60,000 nucleotides of DNA from Antedon mediterranea. Its lineage: Eukaryota; Echinodermata; Crinoidea; Comatulida; Antedonidae. The notes under the pieces are model-generated. The model searched no databases, was not told the DNA's origin, and saw only the letters and a program-made list of their open reading frames with translations. The DNA lies in NCBI RefSeq assembly GCF_964355755.1, contig NC_092679.1:17290932-17350931 (forward strand), read 5' to 3'. Positions 11,027-23,104 of this stretch are shown here, piece by piece (positions within the stretch are counted from its first letter, which is position 1; each line of letters starts with the position of its first letter). Made by a program: the position numbers and the translations under genes.

Positions 11027-13691
11027 CTTTACTTACAGTACTATTGAGTGTCTACAGTAAATCGATAAAAAGAGATTTATTCAAGTGAATTTTAAACACA
11101 AACAAATGTCATGGATGATAAGTAAGTAAGTAAATTTATTGCATTTGTAAATGCAATAATAAAATAACAAAAACATTTACATTAAAATGAATTGAACAGT
11201 TTCGGCTAAAAAAATAAATATAACTTAAACTACATGGTAAAACTAACCCATGCCAGGTACTATTCCGGCTACTTAAAGGTTGCGCGGAAGTATTAAACTA
11301 TTACTAAAATAATAAGATGCTACTGGACTGCATTTTGCACATACTGAGAATGAGATTATCTGTTTATCGTTATGTTCCTAGTTTCAAGCACTGCTTAGCA
11401 TTTATTGACGACTGACGTGACCTGAAGCTACTAGGGTAAAAATGCAGTGGCAACAAATATAAAATTAACACACACAGCCTATCTAGTCTAGGAGGCCTAT
11501 CACTCAGCAGTGAACTGAGAAAAATATATCAAATAATATATAATACGGTATGCATAAAAAAAGGTATTTTGAATCTATATAACTAACATAGCCTATATAG
11601 AGGGCCTACGTACTAGTTACTACTGAGTGTACTACTCTACTTCTAGGCTTAAAACAAAGATAGACTCTACTCAGGGTATACCACTCAGTCTAGGCTTGTT
11701 AGGACCTAAGCCTAAGTAGGACTTGTCTGGCCCTGACCTTTCTTGTACTACGCGGCCTACTAGGCCGGCTAGGCATAGATAGGTGCCTGCCTACGCGGCC
11801 TATACTATAGCCTAGCCTAACCTTAGCTAGGCTAGTTTAACCTACTACTAGCCCGGCTCTCTATCTAGCCTAGCTAGGCCCCTAGTCTAGCTATTTAAGT
11901 AGGCTAGCAACCAACATAATATATACACACACTTACATAAAATTAAATGATTAAAATACTTGTTATCGTTTAACTAGACTATAGTATATAGCCTATGTAT
12001 AGTATTCATTATTAAATGCACGTCAATTTTAATTTTGTTGTCAGTATCACCTTCTTTCATACTTCTCTCTCTCCTCTCGCCGCTTTCAGCTCTATTTTTG
12101 AACTGCCGCCTAAAAGCGCCCTCAACGCATCACATAACCCGTACTTATTTTTTGGTGATAAAAATAATTTCACCGTTTTTTCAGGTTTTAACCTATTCCG
12201 ATATCAAAACATTTCTTTTTCATAGATTAGAATTTATTCACAATTTTAGGCAGGTCAAAATAAAGCAACAATTTTTGTTTTACTTTACTCGCTGATATGT
12301 AACATATTAGCAAAGAAGGCCTCCTAGCCTTTTAATTGTAGGCCTATTGTCATAGAGTTACCGTAGTGTAGTAGGCCTATCAAGGATTTTGAATAAAAGG
12401 GACCAATTTATACACATTTTTAAATGTAAATTTTTCTCAATTGACATTTCCAATGCTCTTATGTCTCCGTTTGTATTCTCATATGTCTTTTTTAATCATG
12501 TCTACTTTCTTTAATATTCTTCCCACAAACTTCCACATACATTTTACACCGTCTCTCCTGTGTGTATTTCATCACACATCTATAGGCCTAAAGGCTTATA
12601 CTCAAATTGACAACATTATAATTTTCAATCTTTTAATTCGGAAACTCTGGTCCATATAGAAAGTATATATTATTAGCAAAAATAAACTGTAGGCCTAATA
12701 ATTACATAAAAGCAAATCCCACTTTAAAGTTCTAAACCGCCTGGTGATATACTGAAATTTAATTAATTTTATATTTATTTTTTGTTTTATATTTGTAGGT
12801 ATTGTTTCTTGTTTTGTATTTTTGTAATACAATTTAATTTAATTTAATTTACAGAATATAATTAATTTAATTTAATAATAATTTAATTTAATAATAATAC
12901 AATTTAAAAATAATTTAATTTAATTTACATAATATAACAGATACCTATGATTCGTACAAGCATTTAATTTACTACGGCTGTGTTATGAATACTACCGAGT
13001 TAATAACCATGGTCCGGGTCCGCCGCCATAATATAACAGATACCTATGATTCGTTTCGTACGTATCAATAGGTCACGTGAGTGTTTCGTTAGTGTTGCTA
13101 GGTTGGTATCGATGTATCTATTCATCTTGCATATTAATTGCTATTTCACGATTCTCTCATTCAGGCTATCTAACGGTGATGATAATTTGAAGGAGAAGAG
13201 GAGGAGAAGGCCAGAATAATACGCTCGCTAACCATACATATACGACTTACTCGATCGCGTGACGTGATTGCACTGTTGTTGAAGACGCTTATCCTAGCAT
13301 TTACACTATACAGTTGAGTACTTCACTATACTCTGAAGAAGCACGCAAGTAGGCCTTTTTGTTGGATAACAATTCATAAAGGATCCTGATGGTGGATGTG
13401 TGTATTAGCATATTAAATATACATTCACGTGTTATCTTATTATAGTACTGAAGTATAGGCAGGTGGTGAAAGAAAGCGAGACTATCGTCTATCTAAAAAT
13501 GTAAAAGCTATCTCCGGTTATTAACTTCTGTCATGTTATATTGATTTAATCATTTCGTTATTCAGGAATCTTCGAGCAACATCGATAAAGAAATAGGACT
13601 TTAGAATGACATAATTCAAATGTTCTTCGTAAACGCACGTTAATATTGTATTATATTGAGCCTTTAATGACCGAGCTGTGAGTCAGTCGTT
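11027..13691. other. Intergenic region between divergent CCDC61 and TIR-like gene
   Basis: About 2.7 kb separates the CCDC61 start codon (11026, minus) from the TIR-like gene start (13692, plus). It should hold both promoters and 5' UTRs. It contains a TAGGCCTAG-rich tract (11480-11930), AATTTAATTT-type runs (12760-12920), and a roughly 27-bp direct repeat containing ATATAACAGATACCTATGAT at about 12930 and 13030. Short ORFs at 12016-12659 overlap in several frames and show no conserved domain. No TATA box or start site could be assigned with confidence. Confidence 0.5.
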
Positions 13692-15383
13692 ATGACAACT
13701 GGACAAAGTAAGGAAAGCACAGAAGAAGAAGCACCAAAGAACGTGTTTAGAAAAGACAGACAGCGATCGAGTAACATTCTTCGTCACTTTGGTGCAACTT
13801 CTATCGATTTAGGCGATGAGCAGTCTTATGAAACGGTAAAACAATTGCCGTCTTCGTACAACCACGCTTTTGAATGGATGCAATCTCATGATTCGGATAT
13901 TATAAAAGCGTTACAGTTACTTCACATTTACCCGAAATTGATACGATCAGATATTGCAAACTCACTCTCGAAACTCATCAAGCCCCTTCTAAACCAAACT
14001 CAGCCGTTTGAGATCGAAGAGGAGGTTGCACCACCAATAGCCCTCCGTAAAGTTGTGTATGTTTGTGGACGTTCAGAATATGTTGGTGAGGGTGTTACTG
14101 CCAAGGACAGAATCATAGCCTCACTTTCTTGTTACTGCCGGGTACAAACCCACCCGGATCCACCACCACAAGAGGAGAACGTTCAAGACGCATTGGAAGA
14201 GATAAAATCTTCGGAAGTTTTCATATTATTACTGAACGACGATACGTTAAACTGTTGGTTTTCTTTATATCGACTAGCTGGAGCAGTGACTCACAACATA
14301 CCTATCATTACAATTAGGGATTCAAGTTTTGAACTGTCGGATTCTTTACCAGAGTCTTTTTACCAAACAGAAATTCTTACAGATCACAATTTGAGCTTAG
14401 GTCTTAACGTAAGGAATGAATCACGAGAATATAGACTAACGTCATCGAGATCTAGCGGTTTCCATTCGGCTTGTAGCCAAACTAAATATTCAGAATCGGG
14501 TGAGCCAAATCATTCGGAATGTTGTCTGCTAGCTGATATTATTAAAACATGCTATTTATCTTCGATGAAGTACGTCTCCAAGTTCCACGATTCTTGTGTT
14601 GCCAAACTGTTTGGTAAGCTTTCGGACTATCTCGGAGAATCGTTCTTAGATCTTGAAATTAGTAATCATTTCGGACGATACTCACCGGACGCCGAGATCG
14701 AAAACGGAAAAGCATCATCAGTGTACTTTTCAAAATCTGCAATCTTACGAAAAAGGAATAATCTACATTTTAAACGTCGAGCCGGCAATGCAACAATGAT
14801 TTCAAATTTAACGACGCCATTTTTAGATAAAACACCTTCAACCGACGGTGAAGAAAAGGCGGTGTCGCATGAGAGACAATTCGAAGACAACACATGCAAT
14901 GACTGTGATTCGCCATTTGTGCATAAAACTAACTACATGGTTTTCCCTAGCAGGTCTCCATCAAGTGCCAGAAAGTCACCATATGTAGTATCATTTCCTG
15001 ACGAAATTGATAAATTAGAAAAGGAAGACAATGATAATGTTGTATCTCCGTACGGTGATTTTGACAACGTTCCGTTAGATGTGACTGCACCTCTTAAGGA
15101 TTCACCACCGTCATCACCTGCCTCCTCGCCACCAGGCCAATTGACTAACAATAAAGATGAGACGAACAAAGACACTAACGCCACTCGTGAAACCAAGATT
15201 CACAAAAAAGAGTCCAAAAATATCACCGTTGTAAAGGAAAATTCTGTCATACAATCGGCTACTAAAAAGACGATTGGCAGAAGAACCGCTAAGTTGCCGA
15301 AAATAAATTTAGAAGTGCATGATGTCCGTGTTATGAGAAAACATATTAAAACAAGAAAACTCGGGAAATCGGTCAGCTTATAA
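13692..15383 (+). CDS. TIR-like domain protein, 563 aa, uninterrupted coding exon
   Basis: A single open frame with the codon texture of a real gene. Residues 1-55 are basic and acidic and probably disordered. Residues 57-100 look helical (SDIIKALQLLHIY, SLSKLIKPLL). Residues 119-250 resemble a Toll/interleukin-1-receptor (TIR) fold: strand KVVYVCGR, then ALEEIKSSEVFILLLNDDTL, CWFSLYRLAGAVTHNIPIIT and IRDSSFE. In TIR NADases a glutamate follows the WC motif in this helix; here the segment reads CWFSLYRLAGA without one, so catalysis is doubtful and a scaffold or signalling role is more likely. About 300-563 is low-complexity, rich in S, T, K and N, with SPPSSPASSPPG near residue 475 and a basic tail. 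No signal peptide or membrane segment. The start is the first in-frame ATG. I do not recognise the family. Confidence 0.8.
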   Translation: MTTGQSKESTEEEAPKNVFRKDRQRSSNILRHFGATSIDLGDEQSYETVKQLPSSYNHAFEWMQSHDSDIIKALQLLHIYPKLIRSDIANSLSKLIKPLLNQTQPFEIEEEVAPPIALRKVVYVCGRSEYVGEGVTAKDRIIASLSCYCRVQTHPDPPPQEENVQDALEEIKSSEVFILLLNDDTLNCWFSLYRLAGAVTHNIPIITIRDSSFELSDSLPESFYQTEILTDHNLSLGLNVRNESREYRLTSSRSSGFHSACSQTKYSESGEPNHSECCLLADIIKTCYLSSMKYVSKFHDSCVAKLFGKLSDYLGESFLDLEISNHFGRYSPDAEIENGKASSVYFSKSAILRKRNNLHFKRRAGNATMISNLTTPFLDKTPSTDGEEKAVSHERQFEDNTCNDCDSPFVHKTNYMVFPSRSPSSARKSPYVVSFPDEIDKLEKEDNDNVVSPYGDFDNVPLDVTAPLKDSPPSSPASSPPGQLTNNKDETNKDTNATRETKIHKKESKNITVVKENSVIQSATKKTIGRRTAKLPKINLEVHDVRVMRKHIKTRKLGKSVSL

Positions 15384-15490
15384 TGAAGAACCGCTAAGTT
15401 GCCAAAAATACATTTAGAAGTGCATGATGTTCGTGTTATGAGAAAACATATTAAAACCAAAAAAACTCGGGAAATCGGTCATCTTATGAT
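15281..15490 (+). repeat. Tandem duplication of the TIR-like gene's 3' end
   Basis: The last roughly 100 bp of the coding region, from GAAGAACCGCTAAGTTGCC to AAATCGGTCAGCTTATAATG, recur immediately after the stop codon with a few substitutions and small indels. The second copy (about 15384-15487) lies after the TAA and is untranslated. High similarity suggests a recent event. Confidence 0.9.
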
Positions 15491-16619
15491 GATGATGTAG
15501 TTCGCAAAGCAAGATATAGGCTACATTATATGAAATCAAATTATCATAGTGACACTTGAAACTTATTGTGTGTGGTATATATTACATAGGCTAATTTGCC
15601 AGGCTGATCCAAATGGCACTCTAAATTTGGAAATTACAATGCAAAAGATAGGTTAGGTTTTCGTGTGGTACGCGAGACCATGCAGCTAAAATAGTTTATT
15701 AGAGCATCTTAAATGTTTTTCAATGTTTTAACTTAAGCGAAAATGGTGGTATACAATCCAGTACTAGACATTAGTTTTAAATACACACACATATTTAAAA
15801 ATGCATTTTATTAGCATTATTGATCAACCAAGATGACGTATTTGAATTAAATTATGATAAAATTAAGTTAAATCAATTTTAATTTTTGATAATAATAGAA
15901 ATATTATTTTTCAAATAATTTTCATAAAACCAGTGTATTTTCATTAGCATGATGATGGCCTAGTATTGTATACATTGTTTATACATTGTTTGTAGATATA
16001 AATTTAAGACATAGATATCGTGTATTAAAAGTAGCTCTACCTAATACAACCTTAGATGACTTGCAATAGCCTGTCAGATATAGTCTAGAGACAGCTACAT
16101 ATTCGGGTGAATTATAATTAACCTTTTACTTGTTAAACTACAAATATCTTATTTTATTAATCATTAATTGTAAAATTTATATTGTTATTACATAATAGTT
16201 TTTAAATATTAACTGCATATAGCAGAACTTACATTTCGTATACTGATTCATAAGTAGCCAATTAGAATATGAATAACAATGATAATAATACAATTCGGTT
16301 TATAAATTATAGACGATTTTTTAAAGCTTATATATTCGGTTGCCAAGGTTACAGAACATAAACATAAATTTTATAAATAAAAATTAATATAAATGGCTAA
16401 AGGCAATTAGAATTAAAAAAATATCGGAAATTATAAAATATTATTTGTCTTTTTATGCGAGTCACGTGCATAGGCAGGAGATATGAAATACAGCTTCGAT
16501 ATGATAACTATATTAATATAATAATGGTAACAAAATGAAACGAACAAACGAACCATACCATATATTATTTCTGCAGAAAGAATACAACAAATTATTAAAA
16601 ACACTGCAGATGCTTTGGA
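15491..16619. other. AT-rich 3' flank of TIR-like gene, no gene seen
   Basis: This non-coding AT-rich stretch probably holds the 3' UTR and polyadenylation site of the TIR-like gene. I see no conserved ORF, RNA gene or clear repeat family. Confidence 0.4.
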
Positions 16620-17207
16620 CTGTGATGATATTATGACGATGATGCTATGATAATGATGCCATGATGATGATGATGGTGGTGATGATGATGACGATGATGA
16701 CGATGCCATGATGCCATGATGATGATGGTGATGCCATATGATGATTATGATGATAATGCTATGATGATGACGATGATGCTATGATGATGATGATGCCATG
16801 GTGATAATAATGCCATCATGAAGATGATAATGATGATGCCATGATGATGATGATGTCATATGATGCTGCTGATGATGATGCCATGACGGATGACATGATG
16901 ATGCCATTATGATAATGATGATGCCATGACTGATGGCATGATGATGATGATGCCATGACGGATTATATGATGATGATGATGATGCCATGACGGATGACAT
17001 GATGATGATGATGCCATATGATGATGATGATGATGCCATGACGGATGACATGATGATGATGATGTTATGACGGATGACATGATGATGATGATGCCATGAC
17101 ATGATGATGATGCCATATGATGATGATGATGCCATGACGGATGACATGATGATGATAATGCCATACGATGATGATGCCATGACGGATGACATGATGATGA
17201 TGATGCC

Positions 17208-17240
<33 letters not shown>

Positions 17241-17315
17241 CCATGACGGATAACATGATGATGATGTCATATGATGATGATGCCATGACGGATGACATGA
17301 TGATGATGATGCCAC
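16620..17315. repeat. GATGAT microsatellite with CATGACGGATGACATGATG minisatellite
   Basis: GATGAT/ATGATG runs are interspersed with many copies of a phrase near CCATGACGGATGACATGATG. The minus strand is open for long distances and gives histidine- and serine-rich peptides, the expected artefact of trinucleotide repeats. No gene is called. Confidence 0.92.
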
Positions 17316-18400
17316 AGTGGTAAAGCTGCTAGGGAAGGACCAGGATATAACGAAGAAGGAAGTGGTGAAGGAGGAAGCCGAATATGGAAGAGAGAACAAC
17401 TGAGGAGAACATGTCCAGTGATATTGATGGGGAAAAGAGGACGAGTGAGAGCTGAGCTTTTTAAAATTATTGTTAATCTCAATTTATTTATTAGGCATAT
17501 TTCCACGGAAAACCATAATAAATATGATTTCATTCAATGTTCTTAATCAAAGTTCAATCTTTTACATGTAGACAAACAGGCCTCTACAAGATGTTCTATA
17601 AAAAGAAAAGTCTAATTATTACAAGTCTTTGTAAATGAGTTTTTAGACGAACGATATTAAACAGAGGAAATGATATGTCTAATAATTACAATATAACCAT
17701 ATTTCTTTTATATCATTATCTAAGATATAGCATTTCCCTCGTGCAAATAATCGCTCGGCGTGTAAATATTTCAATAGTTTAAGTTAATCGTGGACACGCA
17801 TTGTTAAAAGAACACGACGATGAATGCCCATGACGCATACAATGTATGCACTAACATACTAAATTATCAAGCATTTTTCGAAATGATACCTATCACCATG
17901 GTAACATGTCCATTATACTATTAACGGGCATTATTATTTTTCTGTGATCGATATACCGCAATCTACAGCAATATGCATGTGCGTGTATTACAAAGCTCTT
18001 CTCGCCACCGTGCCTACGAATTTAATCCAACATTCTTCTAATGGATCGATGTAATTTCAGTCATTATAATTATTGTCGATAAGCATCTTTTCCTTCTTTT
18101 TTTTTTATCATCAATCATTTTTTAATAGATGACATTAATAATAATTCGTCATGATCATATTTCTTCGTTCTCGTGACCATCTTCATGATCATTTACATCT
18201 ATCTCTCACATCCAACACAACAACAAAAGCAACAACAACAAAATACAGTTTGATCATCATCTTGACTTGCATAGTACGTTTGTTTTATTTGTTTACCACA
18301 CACACTGTGGCCTATGATTAATAAATAAATGATAAAGATAGGGCCTCAGTGTGTGGTAGGTCATCAAAATTAAAGTTGAAAACCGTAATTTTTTAAGTTA
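17316..18400. other. Unique AT-rich spacer, no gene seen
   Basis: No conserved ORF, tRNA-like promoter or tandem array was recognised between the ATG-rich repeat and the outer arm of the palindromic structure. Confidence 0.4.
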
Positions 18401-18419
18401 TGGACAGTTCGCGCGAAAA
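18401..18419 (-). repeat. Outer-left inverted copy of the GINS1 upstream motif (E2F-like)
   Basis: The 19 bases TGGACAGTTCGCGCGAAAA are the exact reverse complement of 29618-29636 just upstream of GINS1. They contain the E2F-type palindrome TTCGCGCGAA. No gene start is seen beside this copy. It marks the outer left end of the large inverted structure. Confidence 0.75.
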
Positions 18420-18723
18420 ATTCATGGCCACCATTAAAAAGGGAAACCCGCGTGTAAGATTTGTAGGACTAAGGCCTATTATAAGTTATATTTACTGAAA
18501 CCACGGTGAAACAGAGAATGTTCAACAAATATATTTTTAAAAAGCCGATGTGATATTATTAGTTTATAGTAAAATATAACACAGACGCAGAAAAAAGCGC
18601 AGATACCAATAATTAATTGTTTTAATCATTTTTTAAAATATCCAGCAACAACATCATTCATTATCATTCCATTTCTTTTCCTTCCGATTCTATCCTCGCT
18701 ACTTATTACGAGCTATATATCCA

Positions 18724-18757
18724 ATACCAAATTGGCGAGTAAATCATGTTTTACTTT
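18724..18757 (-). repeat. 34-bp inverted match to 29505-29538
   Basis: The segment containing ATTGGCGAGTAAATCATG is the reverse complement of 29505-29538 with about one mismatch. Together with the E2F-like copy, it shows that inverted homology extends outside the satellite arrays on both sides. Confidence 0.75.
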
Positions 18758-19104
18758 AAATTAAATGTATACGCTCTTCCACAAGGTCAATTGTTAGTTA
18801 TACATACAGACTATATTAAAACAATGATTTTGAACACGTAGGGCATTTCTTTGAATTCTTTCCTATTGTCGTTTTGTGGTAATTTACAGCTTTTTATATA
18901 TTTAACAAACGTACATAATCAATTGCGTCTGCATCATGCTAGACTACAACTTCCGGTAGTGACGTAATCAGCATATTTTTGGTAATAAAACTTTTTCACT
19001 AAGCTAGGGAATCTTCTAATATCAATATTCATTAGACCGTACTTTAGTTAGCCAATCAAAATAAACGTATAAACAATTTTGCGGCGATGTTACATGTTGT
19101 TGAG

Positions 19105-21788
19105 GTAAAATATACTGTGTTTTACAATAACCAATTTGGTTAGAGTAAAACACAATGATAAAGAATAGGAAACATTTAATAATATGATAAATGACATTTA
19201 CATAGCAATTTATCACTGTGTTTTACTATAACCAATTTGGTTAGAGTAAAACACAATGATAAAGAATAGGAAACGTTTAATAATATGATAAATGTCATTA
19301 CATAGCAATTTATCACTGTGTTTTACTATAACCAATTTGGTTAGAGTAAAACACAATGATATAGAATAGGAAACATTTAATAATATGATAAATGACATTC
19401 ACATAGCAATTTAGCACTGTGTTTTACTATAAACAATTTGGTTAAAGTAAAGCAGAATGATAAAGAATAGGAATTTAATAATATGATATATGACATTTAC
19501 ATAGCAATTTAGCACTGTGTTTTACTATAACCAATTTGGTTAGAGTAAAACACAATGATAAAGAATAGGAAACATTTAATAATATGATATATGACATTCA
19601 CATAGCAATTTAGCACTGTGTTTTACTATAACCAATTTGGTTAGAGTAAAACACAATGATATAGAATATGGAAACATTTAATAATTTGATAAATGACATT
19701 TACATAGCAATTTAGCACTGTGTTTTACTATAACCAATTTGGTTAAAGTAAAACACAATGATAAAGAATAGGAAACATTTAATAATATGATAAATGACAT
19801 TTACATAGCAATTTAGCACTGTGTTTTACTATAACCAATTTGGTTAAAGTAAAGCAGAATGTTAAAGAATAGGAATTTAATAATATGATATATGACATTT
19901 ACATAGCAATTTAGCACTGTGTTTTACTATAACCAATTTGGTTAGAGTAAAACACAATGATAAAGAATAGGAAACATTTAATAATAATGATTATTTACAT
20001 AGCAATTTAGCACTGTGTTTTACTATAACCAATTTGGTTATAGTAAAACACAATGATATAGAATAGGAAACATTTAATAATATGATAAATGACATTTACA
20101 TAGCAATTTATCACTGTGTTTTACTATAACCAATTTGGTTATGGTAAAGCACAATGATATAGAATAGGAAACATTTAATAATATGATAAATGACATTTAC
20201 ATAGCAATTTATCACTGTGTTTTACTATAACCAATTTGGTTATGGTAAAGCACAATGATATAGAATAGGAAACATTTAATAATATGATAAATGACATTTA
20301 CATAGCAATTTAGCACTGTGTTTTACTATAACCAATTTGGTTAGAGTAAAACACAATGATAAAGAATAGGAAACATTTAATAATATGATAAATGACATTT
20401 ACATAGCAATTTATCACTGTGTTTTACTATAACCAATTTGGTTATGGTAAAGCACAATGATATAGAATAGGAAACATTTAATAATATGATAAATGACATT
20501 TACATAGCAATTTAGCACTGTGTTTTACTATAACCAATTTGGTTAGAGTAAAACACAATGATAAAGAATAGGAAACATTTAATAATATGATAAATGACAT
20601 TTACATAGCAATTTATCACTGTGTTTTACTATAACCAATTTGGTTAAAGTAAAACATAATGATAAAGAATAGGAAACATTTAATAATTTGATAAATGACA
20701 TTTACATAGCAATTTAGCACTGTGTTTTACTATAACCAATTTGGTTATGGTAAAGCACAATGATATAGAATAGGAAACATTTAATAATATGATAAATGAC
20801 TTACATAGCAATTTAGCACTGTGTTTTACTATAACCAATTTGGTTATGGTAAAGCACAATGATATAGAATAGGAAACATTTAATAATATGATAAATGACT
20901 TACATAGCAATTTAGCACTGTGTTTTACTATAAACAATTTGGTTAAAGTAAAACACAATGATAAAGAATATGAAACATTTAATAATTTGATAAATGACAT
21001 TCACATAGCAATTTAGCACTGTGTTTTACTATAACCAATTTGGTTATGGTAAAGCACAATGATATAGAATAGGAAACATTTAATAATATGATAAATGACT
21101 TACATAGCAATTTAGCACTGTGTTTTACTATAAACAATTTGGTTAGAGTAAAACACAATGATAAAAAATAGGAAACATTTAATAATAATGATTATTTACA
21201 TAGCAATTTAGCACTGTGTTTTACTATAACCAATTTGGTTATAGTAAAACACAATGATATAGAATAGGAAACATTTAATAATATGATAAATGACATTTAC
21301 ATAGCAATTTATCACTGTGTTTTACTATAACCAATTTGGTTATGGTAAAGCACAATGATATAGAATAGGAAACATTTAATAATATGATAAATGACATTTA
21401 CATAGCAATTTATCACTGTGTTTTACTATAACCAATTTGGTTATGGTAAAGCACAATGATATAGAATAGGAAACATTTAATAATATGATAAATGACATTT
21501 ACATAGCAATTTAGCACTGTGTTTTACTATAACCAATTTGGTTAGAGTAAAACACAATGATAAAGAATAGGAAACATTTAATAATATGATAAATGACATT
21601 TACATAGCTATTTATCACTGTGTTTTACTATAACCAATTTGGTTAAAGTAAAACATAATGATAAAGAATAGGAAACATTTAATAATTTGATAAATGACAT
21701 TTACATAGCAATTTAGCACTGTGTTTTACTATAACCAATTTGGTTATGGTAAAGCACAATGATATAGAATAGGAAACATTTAATAATA
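19105..21788 (-). repeat. 101-bp satellite array, left arm (about 26-27 monomers)
   Basis: Tandem monomers of about 101 bp, each with ACTGTGTTTTACTATAACCA, then ATTTGGTTA(G/T)AGTAAAACAC, then AATGATAAAGAATAGGAAAC, then TTTAATAATATGATAAATGA and CATTTACATAGCAATTTA. The first two segments form a near-perfect palindrome of about 37 bp centred on CCAATTTGG. Variants (AGAG versus ATGG arms, AAAGCAGAAT monomers, monomers with a short TGATTATTTACAT segment) recur in order, which suggests higher-order repeat blocks. Predicted peptides such as LLNVSYSISLCFT are by-products of the repeat, not genes. Not CRISPR: there are no unique spacers. Confidence 0.97.
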
Positions 21789-23104
21789 CTAGAGGGTGAG
21801 CTCGCTTCGCTCGCTCCCCCTCTAGGAAGTGTAGACGATGGTTTTCGGAATGATAATGTTCTCCTTATACATTTTCTGTCGGTTACCATTATTGAAAATG
21901 CTTGACATTCGTAAAACTAAACTACTTTGTTTCAGAATCACAGTGTTTTAGATGATTAATAACATTTTAAAGTATAGTTTTTATTGTTTGGTAGGGCCCT
22001 TTGGGGAGGCGGAGGTCATTTGAGGGAGGTGCTTATTCGAGGGATATATGTTAAATTTTTTAGTTCTAATAATATGGTAACATTTATAATCAAATGAAAT
22101 CCTCTCATAGATATGAAAAGTGGTAAAAAAGAATAACAAATGCTTGGTAAATTGCAGATAACAGTGCGGTGAATTCTACTACAAATAGTATAATTGTGTT
22201 ATTATAAATATGTGGATGGACGTTTATTAGATAGTTGAGTTGGGGAGGGGGGGGGGGTGATGTTTTATTGGAGAGGCGTTTATTCAAATGAATACCATCC
22301 TAATAATTATTAATACATTATTTAATTTAATCATCTTTTGAAACTAACTGCCGTGACAGAGTGGGCCCAAGAAAGAAGACATTACGGCTTGCAACATGGG
22401 CAGACATCTCGGTCCTAACGGGACACAGGAAGATAGCCTACAGTTATTCCTGCAAGCTTACTCAATAAAACTCAGCTATCGGGATTTCACTCGAAAAATG
22501 TCTTATCAAATCTCCCTATGTAATTTTATAATACTATTCCCCACAATATATTCTGATTCTTTATGGCGTATATTTAATTTGATCTTTATTACTTTGCAGT
22601 ATAATTCCTATTATTTAACTACTGTACCTTCACACACGTGTGGTATGTTTTAAAATAAACAAAAAACTGAAATGGCTATGATTAATGGCCAATTTTTTTT
22701 TCGTCTTCCAAAGGGACACTGTATTGATTGATGGAAAGTGCCTGTTTCCAGTCACCTTTAGGGTCAAATCTATTATTTTAACTGCTCCCTGGTGTATAAA
22801 AGAGAGAAAATATTTGAAACTAAGGTGAACTTATCTTAAACCCGGAAATTACTTTGACCGGGAAGAATTGAAATTGAGAGGAAAATCCAATGTTGAAATC
22901 ATAAATGTTGTTAAAAAACTCTTTATAATATCTTCCTAAGATATAAATATGGAACAATAGCGTCGGCGTGCACACTAATGTTATCAAATCTACGTTTCGC
23001 GGTACATCTCGGATAGATAAGGTAGGTATCCAAGGCGGAGATTTGTACCGAAGTTTTTGCATTGTGCTCGCCTATGTCAGAATTAACCATAATTTATATA
23101 TAGA
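21789..23104 (-). mobile_element. Helitron-like non-autonomous element, copy 1 (1316 bp), inserted in the satellite
   Basis: Read on the minus strand it begins TCTATATATAAATTATGG and ends in a stem-loop carrying GCGAGCGAAGCGAGC, then CCCTCTAG. It lies exactly between A and T of a satellite monomer: removing it restores the monomer phase (ATCA|TATTATT on the minus strand) with no target duplication. A 5' TC, 3' CTAG, terminal hairpin and A/T target match Helitron rules. The stem reaches the very end, unlike the canonical hairpin 10-12 nt inside, so a Helitron-related class is also possible. There is no Rep/helicase ORF, so it would move in trans. Confidence 0.75.

Noticed and set aside
16779-17533. 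Long minus-strand ORFs rich in histidine, serine and isoleucine
   Set aside because: They are the reading of GATGAT/CATGAT microsatellites in three frames; no conserved segment or splice structure.
20680-21000. Repeated LLNVSYSISLCFT(I/L)TKL ORF as a possible membrane protein gene
   Set aside because: The ORF is the satellite monomer read through; it appears wherever monomers lack a stop and is broken in neighbours.
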